This document shows, piece by piece, positions 9,754-18,596 of a DNA stretch of 64,000 nucleotides (position 1 is the first letter of the stretch; every line of letters begins with the position of its first letter). Source of the DNA: Lachnospiraceae bacterium (lineage in GTDB: Bacteria > Bacillota > Clostridia > Lachnospirales > Anaerotignaceae); contig CAJTKM010000004.1 in NCBI GenBank assembly GCA_910576545.1, positions 124,001 to 188,000 of the forward strand, read 5' to 3'. The position numbers and the translations under genes are program-made. Under the pieces are notes generated by a model that saw nothing but the letters and a program-made list of their open reading frames with translations, was not told the DNA's origin and did no database searches.

Positions 9754-12700
9754 TTACTTCTGGGTAATGGCAGTCCAGTTCTCAACGTAGCTGTCCGCAC
9801 TGCGGCGCTCATAGTCGTGAGAATTGGTTGCTTCCAGAACCTGATAGTAATACCATTTGCCTTCCTGGTTGTCAGGCCACTGCTTCGCGTCAGCCAACAG
9901 GCCTTCTTTGTCTACCTCGCGGTTCAGGACCTTATTAATCAGCGTCATTGCCTCAGCACGCGTAATTGCGTTTGACGGACGGAATGTGCTGTCAGGATAT
10001 CCGCCAACCCATCCTTTATCCGCCGCATTGGAAATCAGCTGTTCTGCCCAGTGCCCCTCGGTATCGGTGAAGGGATTTGTCACATTTTCGGATACACTGT
10101 CAAAACGGGAGGCAATCGCCGCGAATTCTGCACGGGTGATTGTCTGTCCGGGCTTAAATGTACCCTCTTTGTAACCACTGATAATACCTGCATTCGCAAG
10201 TGTGGAAATCGCATTGTTGGACCAGCGGCTGCTGTCAACATCGCTGAAGTTATTCACACCTGTTTCATAAACCGTACGGGAAACATCCGTCAGCAGGCGG
10301 TAGAAAATTGCCGCCACTTCTTCACGGGTAATGTTATTGGTAGGGCGAACCGTACCATCCGTATAACCGCTTACATAAGCGAAGTGGTCCTCGCGGTTCA
10401 GCGAAGTGAGGTCCGCCAAAGGCACATCTGCATCGTTAATGGTTACGGTATCATCATTTGTTGTAGTATCGTTGTTGGTGTTATTGTTGTTGCTGGTGTT
10501 TCCACTGCTGGAACCACCGCCGCCACCGCCGCCGGAAGAGCCGCCGCCGGTATAGCCGGTAAAGTTAGCAGTTACCGTGTATGTGTGTCCCGCTTCTACT
10601 GTGAATGCATTTTCCAGTGTTGCGCTTGTGCTCAACGCCTGGCTGCCCATGGTCCAGTTTGTGAAACGTGCTCTGCCCACCACAGTAGCCGCGTTGCGCA
10701 GTGTTTCTTCCCTGCTGGCAATATCAGGGCGCAGGTCAAACATCTGGTACGCATCTCTTACTGTTCCGTAAGCCGTGTTGCTGGAACGGTAATAAACAAC
10801 TGCCTGCTGGCCATCGGGGATTCCGTCAGGGCTGTTGCCGTTCGTGCCGCCGCCGATGTTGTCGAGTGCGTAGCGAACATCAACGCTCACATCTTCATCA
10901 CCTGCGGGCACGGTCGGAAGCGTTGCATCAATGCGGATATAGTGGTTTCCGCCATTGTCGAATGCAGCGGGTGCATCTACGTCTGTAACCGTATAAGCCT
11001 CGCCATCAGGTACAGTAACGGGGATGCTGACAATCGTATTGCCATTATGAACCCTGTTTACCGTAATAGTATGTCTGCCGTCAGCCTCAACCCACTGTGC
11101 GGTAAAAGTGATGGTCTTGTCGCCATTTTCATCTGTTGCTTCCGCCTTTGTCCAGCCAACAAAAACATTGCCGTCTTTTGTCGGGACAGTCAGAGCAATC
11201 TGCTCACCAGCTTCGGCAACATGCTTGAAAGTGTCGCCTTCTACATCCCATTCACTGCCTTCGGGAGGCGTCCATAAACCGCCGTTCGGGTCAACAATAA
11301 TGGTAGTGCCGGGAGCAACTTCATCACTTTGGGTCACAGGAGTGGTATTGTCATCTGTGTACTCAGGATATGTTACTGTGGCATTAGAAGGTTCATCCTT
11401 GCGGCATGTTACTGTGATGGTATCATTTTTATCCGCAATACCCTCGGTTTGGCCATCAATATTGATAATTACATAACCTTCGGGCGCTTTGATATCATCA
11501 ATAACATTATATTCATTACCCTTATCAAATTCTTTTGTGAATGTGCCAATTGTTGTTTTATCAGCCTCGTCCACATACTCAATCGTGATTGTAACATTTT
11601 CCGGTTCAACAGGTTTAATCGTTACCGTTACTCTGTCCTGTACAGGTGTTTTAACTTCATCACTGGTAACGCTGACATCATTTGTGATAGTTTTACCTGC
11701 ATCATTTGTTGTAACCACATAGGTATACTCAATGGTCTTGGTTTCTCCAACATCAAGGTCAAACGACTCGAAAGAATCCTCTCCGACAAATGTAACTTTG
11801 CCAGCCATTGTATCCTTAACCGTTACACCTGTCAATGCAACATCGCCAATGTTTGTAACTGTAACCGTATAGGTAATTGTTTCGCCTACACTTGCTCCTG
11901 TCTTGTCAGCTGTTTTTGTAACGCTCAGCGCGGGATTCGACGGAACAACAATAGGAGGGTTTTCCGTTCCTGTACTGGTACCGCCACCGCCGCTGACGCC
12001 GTCAGTAGGTCTATTCGGTCTGCCGCTGCCGCTGCCCTGACCAACACCTGTCATTGTATCACTCGGGGAAACAGAACCAGCACCGCCAGTAACTCCATCG
12101 CTATAAGCAGCCCTCATCCTGCTCATATGATTCGCAGGAGCCGCTTTCGCAATTTTAGCATAAACATTAACATAGTTTTCTACTGTTTCATCTTCTGTAC
12201 CTTCCACGCCATCCACCGTTGCTTCATACTGCACCTTGACAGTGCCGTTTACCGGCAATGTTTCATTCGCTGCAATATACAGAAGGGGTTTCAGCTTACC
12301 ATCTGCTTCATAGTAGTCATATGTTGCTGTCCAGCCAGTGTCGATACAGACATTCTTGACATTTGTCAGTTTCACATCCATATCATCGAAGAACTCAAGG
12401 TTTTTCAGGGGAAGGGCGCCATCGTTTGTTACCGTTACGGTATAACGGACAACATCGGTGTTTTTCAACTTACCCACATTACCTGTCCAGCCTTTTTCTC
12501 CGTCAGCACTTGTAATCTGCTTTTCGATTGTCTTCGTGACTTTAATGCTTGCCGCATTTTCCACAGGAGTAGCTGCTTCTGCATCGGTTGTCTTGTTATC
12601 ACCCGTTCCAGGTGTAACTGTGGCAGTATTTACCAGCTTGCCATCCTCATTGACTTCGCTCTTGTTAAAAGTTCTCGTCACATAGATAACAGCTGCGCCA

Positions 12701-15228
12701 CTTTCAGGGATAATGCCCTCCATTAAAGCGCCGCCAACCCATGTCGCGCCTTCATCTGTCACTTCATAAGCCATGCCTGCTGTGCCTGTTACAGTAATTT
12801 TGTACAGCAGAGTGATAGAAGTATTTTCCCCAAAGGAAACCTTTCCAGCGTTCGGGAAAGTGATACCGTCAGTCTCGATACTGCCAGGCAGTTCATCTGC
12901 TGTCGCTACCAATACCTTCTTAAAATCACTCAGGCTGTTCTTCTGCCATTGTGCCATATAGATGATCTCGTGGTCGGCATTGGCATCCTCCGCCGCAACC
13001 TTTTCATGAACTGCTCCTGCAGGAGTCAGTAAAACCTCATTAAGCAGCCAGCCTTCAAAGGTATAGCCGTTGCGGACTGGATCAGTACCATCTTTGCTAA
13101 AGGGAGGGGTAGATTCTCCAGCCTTAAGTTCTTCGTATCCTTGGTCATCGAACACGATTTCACCCTTAACGCCATCCGTGTAGGTAACGGTGTAGAGGGT
13201 TTCAGGTGCTTTGCAGACTACATTGAAAGTAGCCAGTATGGTACCCTTATCGGCATCATTTTCCGCTACCCATTTGCCTTTGCCATCATTAGCATCAGCA
13301 TTCCACTTCAAAGTAACGGTCTTTGTGGCAGCTTCATTTTCAGCCAAGGTATGCTTTACGCCAGTACCGAAGTCAGGCTCTGTACCGTACATCGCGGCAT
13401 AAACATCACCGTTCAGTTTTACGTCAACCTTCCAGTCGTCTCCATCCCTATAGACTTCTTTAACCTCAGCTTCGTACTTGCCATCTAACGTTCTAGTCCA
13501 AGTACAATATTTTTTGGAATCACCTGTCTTGTGGTTGTCATTGCTAGGATCAGCTGGATCACTGACACAAACCACCTCTACAAAATTACGCAGAATACCA
13601 TACAGGTCGGTGCGTTCAGGTGCTTCGGGTGCGGAGTCCTTCTTTTCCCATTGCGCTGTGTAAACAATGTTACCATTGTCATCAGCCTGTTTTGCTGATA
13701 CTGCTTCTTCAACGGTTTCCATCAGTTCAGGAGTCCACCCCTTAAAGGTGTGGCCTTTACGCTCAAGAGTTCCTTGAAATTTCGGAATAGAATCCGTAAA
13801 CTTTAACCCTCTGGTAATTTGATCTGTAAATATTACTTCACCAGTTACACCATCTGTGTATGTTACGGTATAGGTTTTCTCAGAAACATTAATGGTGCAG
13901 TTCATCGTTCTGGAAAAATAACCTGTCAGGCGTTCTCCTGTCTGGATTGTCAAGCCTCTCAGTTCACCAATATAGTACACAAGAAGGACTTTGACATTAG
14001 CAGTACCTACAACACCTTCTTTAGTGTCAATATTAACTTGAAAACAAGGCATACCGTAGCCTGGTGATCCTGTCCAGCTACCAACACTGTAGTAAACTTC
14101 ACCATCTATAATCCCATCAGGATCATAAGTACTTTTTAATTCGTAATAGTACGCATCAGGATAGTAAGTTCCTGCATTCCATCCGCCAGTGATCTGTCTA
14201 ATCGGAAGCGTATTAAATACAAATGTATCTCCACTAAGACTAGACTCTGTACCGTAGATATCATTTTCTTTGTAGCCCACTACACCATTGGGAAATACGT
14301 CACGATATGGTCTAGCAGTTACTACTGCAAAGTCATTGCTCTCCATATCCAGCACCGCATCTACCGCTTCAACAGCAGCAGCGTAAACCTCAACGGCTTC
14401 CTGTACATCTTCGCGGTCCTCGTACTCCGTACCAAGCAGTGCTTCGTAGTATTCGGAAACCTCGCCATAGACGTATTCTGCCACTTCCTCAGCATTTTCC
14501 GGCGTGATTTCCGGAATTGCCGCCACAGCGTCTAAAAACGCCTGAACTTCATCGGGAATCAGAGCTTCGTCCTCATCCTCAACGTCGTTCTGCTGTTCGT
14601 CATCGTTGAATACGCCCTCATCTTCAACGTCAGTCTGGTCGTCATCCTCGAACGTTTCGTCCTCTACGATAACTCCCTGATTGCCGTCATTGTCGAATTG
14701 GTCTTCATCTTCAACAACGTCCTTATCGGCTTCGTCAGCCGCATCTTCTACAGGCGGCGTACAGCTCCAAAAGCCCTCTGCCGCGCTGAAGCAGTCCTCG
14801 CCATGCTCATGCCGGCATTCCAAAACAGGCTCACCGGGAGCATAGCAGTCTTCTGTGTGGTGGTCCTCATCGCACGCCAAAACGGCTTCGCCGGAAGCGT
14901 AGCAGTCTTCATCGTGCTCGTGGTCCTCATCTTCATTTTCGCAAGTCAGAACATCTTCACCGGGGACATAACAATCCTCTTCATGATGGTCCTCCGTGCA
15001 TTCCAGTACAGGCTCGCCGGGGACATAACAGTCCTCGTCATGCTCATGCTGACAGTTCAGTTCCTGTTCAGGTTCAACCCATTCGCAGTTCCAGCCATTC
15101 TGGTTATGTTCGTGTGTGTCTTCCGCCGCAAATGCGGTAAAAGGCACCGTACCCAAACACATAGCCAAAGTCAGTAGTGCTGCAAGGCCGCGCCTTTTCA
15201 GGCTTTTCCATTCTCTCTTATTTTTCAT
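9754..15228 (-). CDS. very large secreted S-layer-homology (SLH) surface protein
   Basis: 1824 residues from the ATG at 15228 (AAAGGAAG six bases upstream; the open frame upstream runs through a repeat and is not used). A signal peptide ends near TAFAA (residue ~35). Residues ~38-160 hold repeated His/Cys units of the pattern HEHDEDCY...GEPVLEC, followed by an acidic stretch. The middle has several beta-rich modules with KGWTPE/YTAQW endings (Listeria-Bacteroides repeat type), DUF11-like modules (VTKTADKTGASVGETITYTV) and a MucBP-like module. A Gly/Ser/Asn linker leads to three SLH domains at roughly 1603-1767, which normally bind pyruvylated secondary wall polymer. It is probably an adhesin or S-layer-associated protein displayed on the wall. 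Confidence 0.9.
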   Translation of the reverse strand: MKNKREWKSLKRRGLAALLTLAMCLGTVPFTAFAAEDTHEHNQNGWNCEWVEPEQELNCQHEHDEDCYVPGEPVLECTEDHHEEDCYVPGEDVLTCENEDEDHEHDEDCYASGEAVLACDEDHHTEDCYAPGEPVLECRHEHGEDCFSAAEGFWSCTPPVEDAADEADKDVVEDEDQFDNDGNQGVIVEDETFEDDDQTDVEDEGVFNDDEQQNDVEDEDEALIPDEVQAFLDAVAAIPEITPENAEEVAEYVYGEVSEYYEALLGTEYEDREDVQEAVEVYAAAVEAVDAVLDMESNDFAVVTARPYRDVFPNGVVGYKENDIYGTESSLSGDTFVFNTLPIRQITGGWNAGTYYPDAYYYELKSTYDPDGIIDGEVYYSVGSWTGSPGYGMPCFQVNIDTKEGVVGTANVKVLLVYYIGELRGLTIQTGERLTGYFSRTMNCTINVSEKTYTVTYTDGVTGEVIFTDQITRGLKFTDSIPKFQGTLERKGHTFKGWTPELMETVEEAVSAKQADDNGNIVYTAQWEKKDSAPEAPERTDLYGILRNFVEVVCVSDPADPSNDNHKTGDSKKYCTWTRTLDGKYEAEVKEVYRDGDDWKVDVKLNGDVYAAMYGTEPDFGTGVKHTLAENEAATKTVTLKWNADANDGKGKWVAENDADKGTILATFNVVCKAPETLYTVTYTDGVKGEIVFDDQGYEELKAGESTPPFSKDGTDPVRNGYTFEGWLLNEVLLTPAGAVHEKVAAEDANADHEIIYMAQWQKNSLSDFKKVLVATADELPGSIETDGITFPNAGKVSFGENTSITLLYKITVTGTAGMAYEVTDEGATWVGGALMEGIIPESGAAVIYVTRTFNKSEVNEDGKLVNTATVTPGTGDNKTTDAEAATPVENAASIKVTKTIEKQITSADGEKGWTGNVGKLKNTDVVRYTVTVTNDGALPLKNLEFFDDMDVKLTNVKNVCIDTGWTATYDYYEADGKLKPLLYIAANETLPVNGTVKVQYEATVDGVEGTEDETVENYVNVYAKIAKAAPANHMSRMRAAYSDGVTGGAGSVSPSDTMTGVGQGSGSGRPNRPTDGVSGGGGTSTGTENPPIVVPSNPALSVTKTADKTGASVGETITYTVTVTNIGDVALTGVTVKDTMAGKVTFVGEDSFESFDLDVGETKTIEYTYVVTTNDAGKTITNDVSVTSDEVKTPVQDRVTVTIKPVEPENVTITIEYVDEADKTTIGTFTKEFDKGNEYNVIDDIKAPEGYVIINIDGQTEGIADKNDTITVTCRKDEPSNATVTYPEYTDDNTTPVTQSDEVAPGTTIIVDPNGGLWTPPEGSEWDVEGDTFKHVAEAGEQIALTVPTKDGNVFVGWTKAEATDENGDKTITFTAQWVEADGRHTITVNRVHNGNTIVSIPVTVPDGEAYTVTDVDAPAAFDNGGNHYIRIDATLPTVPAGDEDVSVDVRYALDNIGGGTNGNSPDGIPDGQQAVVYYRSSNTAYGTVRDAYQMFDLRPDIASREETLRNAATVVGRARFTNWTMGSQALSTSATLENAFTVEAGHTYTVTANFTGYTGGGSSGGGGGGGSSSGNTSNNNNTNNDTTTNDDTVTINDADVPLADLTSLNREDHFAYVSGYTDGTVRPTNNITREEVAAIFYRLLTDVSRTVYETGVNNFSDVDSSRWSNNAISTLANAGIISGYKEGTFKPGQTITRAEFAAIASRFDSVSENVTNPFTDTEGHWAEQLISNAADKGWVGGYPDSTFRPSNAITRAEAMTLINKVLNREVDKEGLLADAKQWPDNQEGKWYYYQVLEATNSHDYERRSADSYVENWTAITQK

Positions 15229-15280
15229 AGCAAACTTCCTTTCTTTGCAAAAAACTTCGGACGCAAAGAGTCCGGTAACC

Positions 15281-15501
15281 GAACGAGCATTGCGCCAAAG
15301 GCACTTTAGCCTCTGGTTTTGCGTCCCATCGTTTCCAATGGTTTGCCAAATACAGCCCAGGCCTTCGCACAGAAATGTGCTATGGCTTCTGGTTTTGTGT
15401 TCCGCCGTTTTCGGCGGATTTGTCCTGTGCAGCCGAACGAACATCGTGCATAAATGTACCTTAGTCTCTGGCTTTGCGTCCCACTGTTTCCAGCGGTTTG
15501 C
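15281..15501. repeat. degenerate direct repeats upstream of the SLH gene
   Basis: Two clear ~67-bp copies (15281-15347 and 15435-15501) share GAACGA, the CTCTGGYTTTGCGTCCCA block and a GGTTTGCC end. A weaker partial copy lies at 15368-15425. They lie in the 5' region of the SLH gene and create long but unconvincing minus-strand reading frames. They may be remnants of a duplicated leader. Confidence 0.5.
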
Positions 15502-15915
15502 CTGCGCTCTTCCTGTCTCCCCGCCGTCAGGAACGCATCTGACACCGGGATAGCCCCCAAGGCGGATTCGTCTTCGCCATATAACTCCCCCCTTCTTTTG
15601 GGCGTTGCCATAAGAAAAATTCGTTTTCTTAAGTCAAGCCGCCTTTGCAAAACTGTTTTATGAATCAGCCTTCGCAGGTCTTTTCCCCGCTTTGGCAATT
15701 CATACAATTCATCCAGCAGGCTGCCCTCCGGCGTCAGTATTGTTCTGCCGCGTTTTTTGCCGACAGAATTTCCGCACACGTTTTGGTATGTATGCATAAG
15801 CCCTTGCCTGAAACAGCCCCTGTTCATTAAAATGTATACCTTTTAATAAGCAGTTTTTAATCCAACTATATTGCTAGAATAGCACAAAATATAGTGTCTT
15901 TCAACGTTTTTTTGA
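15502..15915. other. intergenic region left of the prophage
   Basis: No credible gene. A minus-strand frame from 15827 runs into the degenerate repeats, lacks a ribosome site and is probably not expressed. At 15606-15640 there is a hairpin-like GCCATAAGAAAA...TTTTCTTAAGTC related to the element at 9519-9705. The last ~80 bp before the prophage are A+T-rich. Confidence 0.4.
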
Positions 15916-15930
15916 AAAAATATGGTAACA
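15916..15930. repeat. 15-bp direct repeat, left prophage border
   Basis: AAAAATATGGTAACA occurs here and again at 61917-61931. The pair brackets all phage genes. It is either a target-site duplication or an attachment core; the length is far above the 2-3 bp usual for IS30 elements. Confidence 0.65.
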
Positions 15931-15956
15931 CGCGGCTTGTATTATTAAATGCGAAA
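15931..15956 (+). repeat. left terminal inverted repeat of the prophage
   Basis: Reading inward, CGC, 12 less conserved bases, then TAAATGCGAAA (15946-15956). The right end read inward on the minus strand has the same CGC and the same 11-mer at the same spacing. About 17-18 of 26 positions match, and 26 bp is about the inverted-repeat length of IS30. It partly overlaps the terminator hairpin that follows. Confidence 0.5.
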
Positions 15957-16012
15957 GAACAAAGCACCCCGAAAATCGGGTGCAACCGTTCTTCCGCATT
16001 TATTTTTTTATA
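15947..16012 (+). terminator. terminator hairpin just inside the left end
   Basis: A long interrupted stem: AAATGCG..AAGAAC (from 15948) pairs with GTTCTT..CGCATTT (to ~16000). Inside it is a second stem of GCACC/CGA with TCGGGTGC, and TTTATTTTTTTAT follows. It would stop host transcription from entering the phage and also contains the conserved TIR block. Confidence 0.6.
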
Positions 16013-16055
16013 CCACAGAGCAGAGGAAAAAGCAATAGATCGGGGGTGAAAACTT

Positions 16056-16334
16056 GTGCGGCGATACAAATACATAACATTTCAGGACCGAAGAACACTT
16101 GCCGCCGCATACGAACGCGGAGAGCGGGCGGCGGATATTGCGGAGCGGCTGGGGGTAACGGTTGCGACCGTGTACCGGGAGTTGAAGAGGGGCGAAAGCA
16201 CCGACGGGAGCGGGAACGTGATTCTTGACCGCAACCAGCGCCCGGCATACAGCCCCGTTATTGCCCAGCAGACGGTACAAGCAAGCTTTAAGCGCCGCGG
16301 GCGCACGACCGCAGAGAGTAACGCGGGCGTGTGA
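16056..16334 (+). CDS. stand-alone IS30-type helix-turn-helix protein
   Basis: 92 residues from a GTG with GGGGGTG upstream. Residues ~8-45 form an HTH (TFQDRRTLAAAYERG then IAERLGVTVATVYRELKRG), the same layout as the N-terminus of IS30 transposases, including the one at 60814-61875 of this phage. The post-HTH YSPVIAQQ...RRGR segment of those proteins is also present. There is no DDE catalytic domain. It is the first phage gene and lies about 100 bp from the left terminal repeat. A regulator of transposition or a repressor that binds the ends is a reasonable inference, but a generic early regulator is also possible. Confidence 0.6.
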   Translation: MRRYKYITFQDRRTLAAAYERGERAADIAERLGVTVATVYRELKRGESTDGSGNVILDRNQRPAYSPVIAQQTVQASFKRRGRTTAESNAGV

Positions 16335-16366
16335 TCGTCCGGGAATCTGAAAAGGAGGTTTTAACG

Positions 16367-16576
16367 GTGAAAAACTTTGAAAAGCTGACGAAAGGCCCGG
16401 ACGCGCTGGGCGCATTCTTGCGAACCTTGCCCGTTTTAGAGGGGCCGTGGGACGCAGAATTTCACGCCCGCTTTTGCGCCGGGTGCGCCGCGGAGAATTG
16501 CGACGCTTGCCCGAACGAAGAGTTCAGGAACAACCCCGGCTGGTGGTTGACCCTCGAAGCGGGGGCGGAATCGTGA
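16367..16576 (+). CDS. small cysteine-cluster protein, unknown function
   Basis: 69 residues from a GTG preceded by AAAGGAGG at good spacing. It carries CAGCAAENCDAC, a four-Cys cluster likely to hold zinc, and an aromatic NNPGWWLTL segment near the end. Its stop overlaps the next gene's start, so the two are translationally coupled. Not recognised. Confidence 0.6.
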   Translation: MKNFEKLTKGPDALGAFLRTLPVLEGPWDAEFHARFCAGCAAENCDACPNEEFRNNPGWWLTLEAGAES

Positions 16577-17196
16577 CCGCGGCGCAGATCGGACCCGTGA
16601 TTTTGCGGAAGATGACACGGGTGGCCCTTGCCCTGCTTGTCGGAATGACGCTTATTTCTCCGACGGCGTGCGACAAGGCGGAGCCGGAACCAGCCGCGGC
16701 GGAATGGACAAGAGGACAACGCCCGGCGGTTGCGGTTGAGAGAATGCCGGAACGGGCCGCGGTGGAAGCGGCGGAAGATGAATACATACCGCCCGCGGCG
16801 GAGGTTGAAGCCCTCGCAAAAATGCTTTACGGAGAAGCCCGCGGCGTAACTTCCAAAACGGAACAAGCGGCTTGCGTATGGGTGGTCCTGAACCGGGTTG
16901 ACAACCCGCGCTTCCCTGGCACGGTGCTGGAGGTCATAAAAGCCCCGGCACAATTCGCCGGATATTCGGAAGATAACCCGGTAACGGAAGAACTGAAATC
17001 GCTGGCGGCGGACGTGCTGACCCGGCACAACGCAGAAAAAGAGGGAAAAGAAAACGTGGGCCGGGTAATTCCGCCGGAATACCTCTTCTTTACAGGGGAC
17101 GGAGAGCGGAACAGCTTTACAAAAGACTGGAAGAGCGCGGAAACGTGGGAATGGACCCTTGAAAGCCCATACGAAGCAGAAAAGGCGGTGCAATGA
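16573..17196 (+). CDS. SleB-like cell wall hydrolase, probable lipoprotein
   Basis: 207 residues. A GTG overlaps the preceding stop. The N-terminus has a short charged region, a hydrophobic stretch LALLVGMTLISP and a TAC lipobox-like site. The C-terminal domain (from ~residue 80) reads ALAKMLYGEARG...EQAACVWVVLNRV, the hallmark of the SleB/CwlJ hydrolase family, whose Glu acts in muramic lactam or glycan cleavage. A wall hydrolase at the opposite end from the lysis cassette is unusual. It could act at the surface of the lysogen or during infection. Confidence 0.7.
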   Translation: MTAAQIGPVILRKMTRVALALLVGMTLISPTACDKAEPEPAAAEWTRGQRPAVAVERMPERAAVEAAEDEYIPPAAEVEALAKMLYGEARGVTSKTEQAACVWVVLNRVDNPRFPGTVLEVIKAPAQFAGYSEDNPVTEELKSLAADVLTRHNAEKEGKENVGRVIPPEYLFFTGDGERNSFTKDWKSAETWEWTLESPYEAEKAVQ

Positions 17197-17483
17197 TGGA
17201 CAAGCCGAAAAATCTTTATCTTGTGGAAAGCCCCGGCGGGCGCAAGCTTCACATTTGGGCCGCGTCCGGCGATCAGGCGAAGCGGATATATTGCCGGGAA
17301 TACGGAATCAAAGCAAGCGACTATTGGTGCGGGGTTCGTTCCATGACCGCCCGGAAGTTGAAGCCGGAAGAGGTCAAGGCATGGGAGGAACAGGCCCCGA
17401 CGGAGCGGGCGACATACCTTTTCATTCGCGGAATGCTGGAGATCACCGCGAAAGCCTATGCCGAAAGGGGGTGCGCCGTATGA
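17193..17483 (+). CDS. phage hypothetical protein
   Basis: 96 residues with ATGATG at the start overlapping the previous stop. It begins NLYLVESPGGRKLHIWAASG and is followed by a short helical region. The first part has the look of a small alpha/beta domain; no family was recognised. Part of a tightly coupled run of small genes from 16367 to 19310. Confidence 0.6.
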   Translation: MMDKPKNLYLVESPGGRKLHIWAASGDQAKRIYCREYGIKASDYWCGVRSMTARKLKPEEVKAWEEQAPTERATYLFIRGMLEITAKAYAERGCAV

Positions 17484-17737
17484 GCCTTTGCCGGGGGTGC
17501 GGTTCTCGAATTGAGTGGATAAAGACCACGGCGGGACGGAATATGCCCGTTGACCCTGAACCCGTTTTCGTGATCGAGGGCGACGGGCGCGACCGTTTCG
17601 TAACGGACGACGGCGCGGTGATCGTCGGGCGGCGCGCCCGCCCGGAAGAGGAAAGCCGCGAACTTCCCGTTGCATTTGTGCCACATTGGAAAACTTGCCC
17701 GAATGCCGGGGACTTCCGGCGGCATGGGAGGGGGTGA
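17480..17737 (+). CDS. zinc-ribbon-like phage protein
   Basis: 85 residues; the ATG lies in an ATGA overlap with the upstream stop. CRGCGSRIEW at the N-terminus and NMPVDPEPV are typical of small phage proteins with a partial zinc knuckle. A late cysteine near HWKTCPNAGDF could complete the site. Function unknown. Confidence 0.6.
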   Translation: MSLCRGCGSRIEWIKTTAGRNMPVDPEPVFVIEGDGRDRFVTDDGAVIVGRRARPEEESRELPVAFVPHWKTCPNAGDFRRHGRG

Positions 17738-17741
17738 CAGC

Positions 17742-17948
17742 ATGAAACGTCAATTCTGTTTGCCCTGCTTCCTCGAACTGCAAAAGGCCGGAAAGCACGA
17801 TATAAAGCGCGTCGGCGGCGGACGAAATATGAAGATCACGTGCTGGCGGTGCAAGCGCCGCCGTTACGGGGCGGAATACGAGATTTCCCGGAAAGGGAGC
17901 GCCGACCAGACGCACGAAGAAAGGGGGACAAGCAATGCCAAAATATGA
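17742..17948 (+). CDS. small zinc-ribbon protein
   Basis: 68 residues, ATG preceded by GGGAGGGGG. Two CxxC pairs (CLPC and CWRC) about 30 residues apart suggest a zinc ribbon. Its 3' end overlaps the following HAD gene by 14 bases. Function unknown. Confidence 0.55.
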   Translation: MKRQFCLPCFLELQKAGKHDIKRVGGGRNMKITCWRCKRRRYGAEYEISRKGSADQTHEERGTSNAKI

Positions 17949-18315
17949 ATTTGTCGCCGTTGATTTCGACGGGACACTTTGCACAAACGCTTTCCCGGAA
18001 ATCGGGGAACCGAACCCAGTTGTCATCGGCTACGTTCGGAAGCTGGCGGCGGAGGGTTCAAAAATCATTCTTTACACAAGCCGGGAAAACGGAACCCGGA
18101 AACTGCTTGACGAAGCGGTGGCGTTCTGCAAGGCGCAGGAAATCCCGATTCATGCGGTCAATGAAAACCCGTGGAACCCATACGCCGCAACAATCGGCCT
18201 GAAACCGTCCGACGGGCGAAAGGTGTATGCAGACCTTTACATTGACGACAAGGCCATAAACCCGGTTGACATAGAAAGAATCGTGCATTTCGGCGCGTGG
18301 GAGGAAGCGACATGA
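17935..18315 (+). CDS. HAD-like hydrolase
   Basis: 126 residues. FVAVDFDGTLCTN near the start is HAD motif I with both catalytic Asp residues, IILYTSRE fits motif II (Ser/Thr), and ADLYIDDKA fits motif IV. It has no cap domain and is short, like phage and bacterial mini-HAD phosphatases. A nucleotide or polynucleotide phosphatase role is possible but not shown. Confidence 0.75.
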   Translation: MPKYEFVAVDFDGTLCTNAFPEIGEPNPVVIGYVRKLAAEGSKIILYTSRENGTRKLLDEAVAFCKAQEIPIHAVNENPWNPYAATIGLKPSDGRKVYADLYIDDKAINPVDIERIVHFGAWEEAT

Positions 18316-18596
18316 CAGAGGTAAAAACGGTCCGGCCCCGGCGGAGGACAAGCCGCCGGGCAAAGGCAAGCGGGGCAACAATCGTCATTTATGCGGCGCT
18401 GATCGTCGCCGGAATCCTGCTTTTTCGAGCGGGTGCGGCGTATGCCTACGCAGAACGCGGGTACAGAGCGTTGGGCGGTGAGGTGTTCGCCCTGTTTATC
18501 CCGACGCTTTACTACTTCATTTCACAGGCTATCAGCACATTTATAACAGATATGAAAAACATCAAGGAGGAAAAGAACCATGAAAAAACTTGCTGA
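18312..18596 (+). CDS. small membrane protein upstream of the remote DGR target
   Basis: 94 residues; the ATG overlaps the previous stop (ATGA). A basic N-terminus (RPRRRTSRR) is followed by two hydrophobic segments (IVIYAALIVAGILLF and ALFIPTLYYFISQ). Its 3' end overlaps the start of the DGR-target gene by 17 bases, so the two are probably co-translated and may act together at the membrane. Confidence 0.6.
   Translation: MTEVKTVRPRRRTSRRAKASGATIVIYAALIVAGILLFRAGAAYAYAERGYRALGGEVFALFIPTLYYFISQAISTFITDMKNIKEEKNHEKTC

Noticed and set aside
15306-15827. Minus-strand reading frame of 173 codons upstream of the SLH gene
   Set aside because: No ribosome site, composed largely of degenerate repeats, and no resemblance to a known protein.
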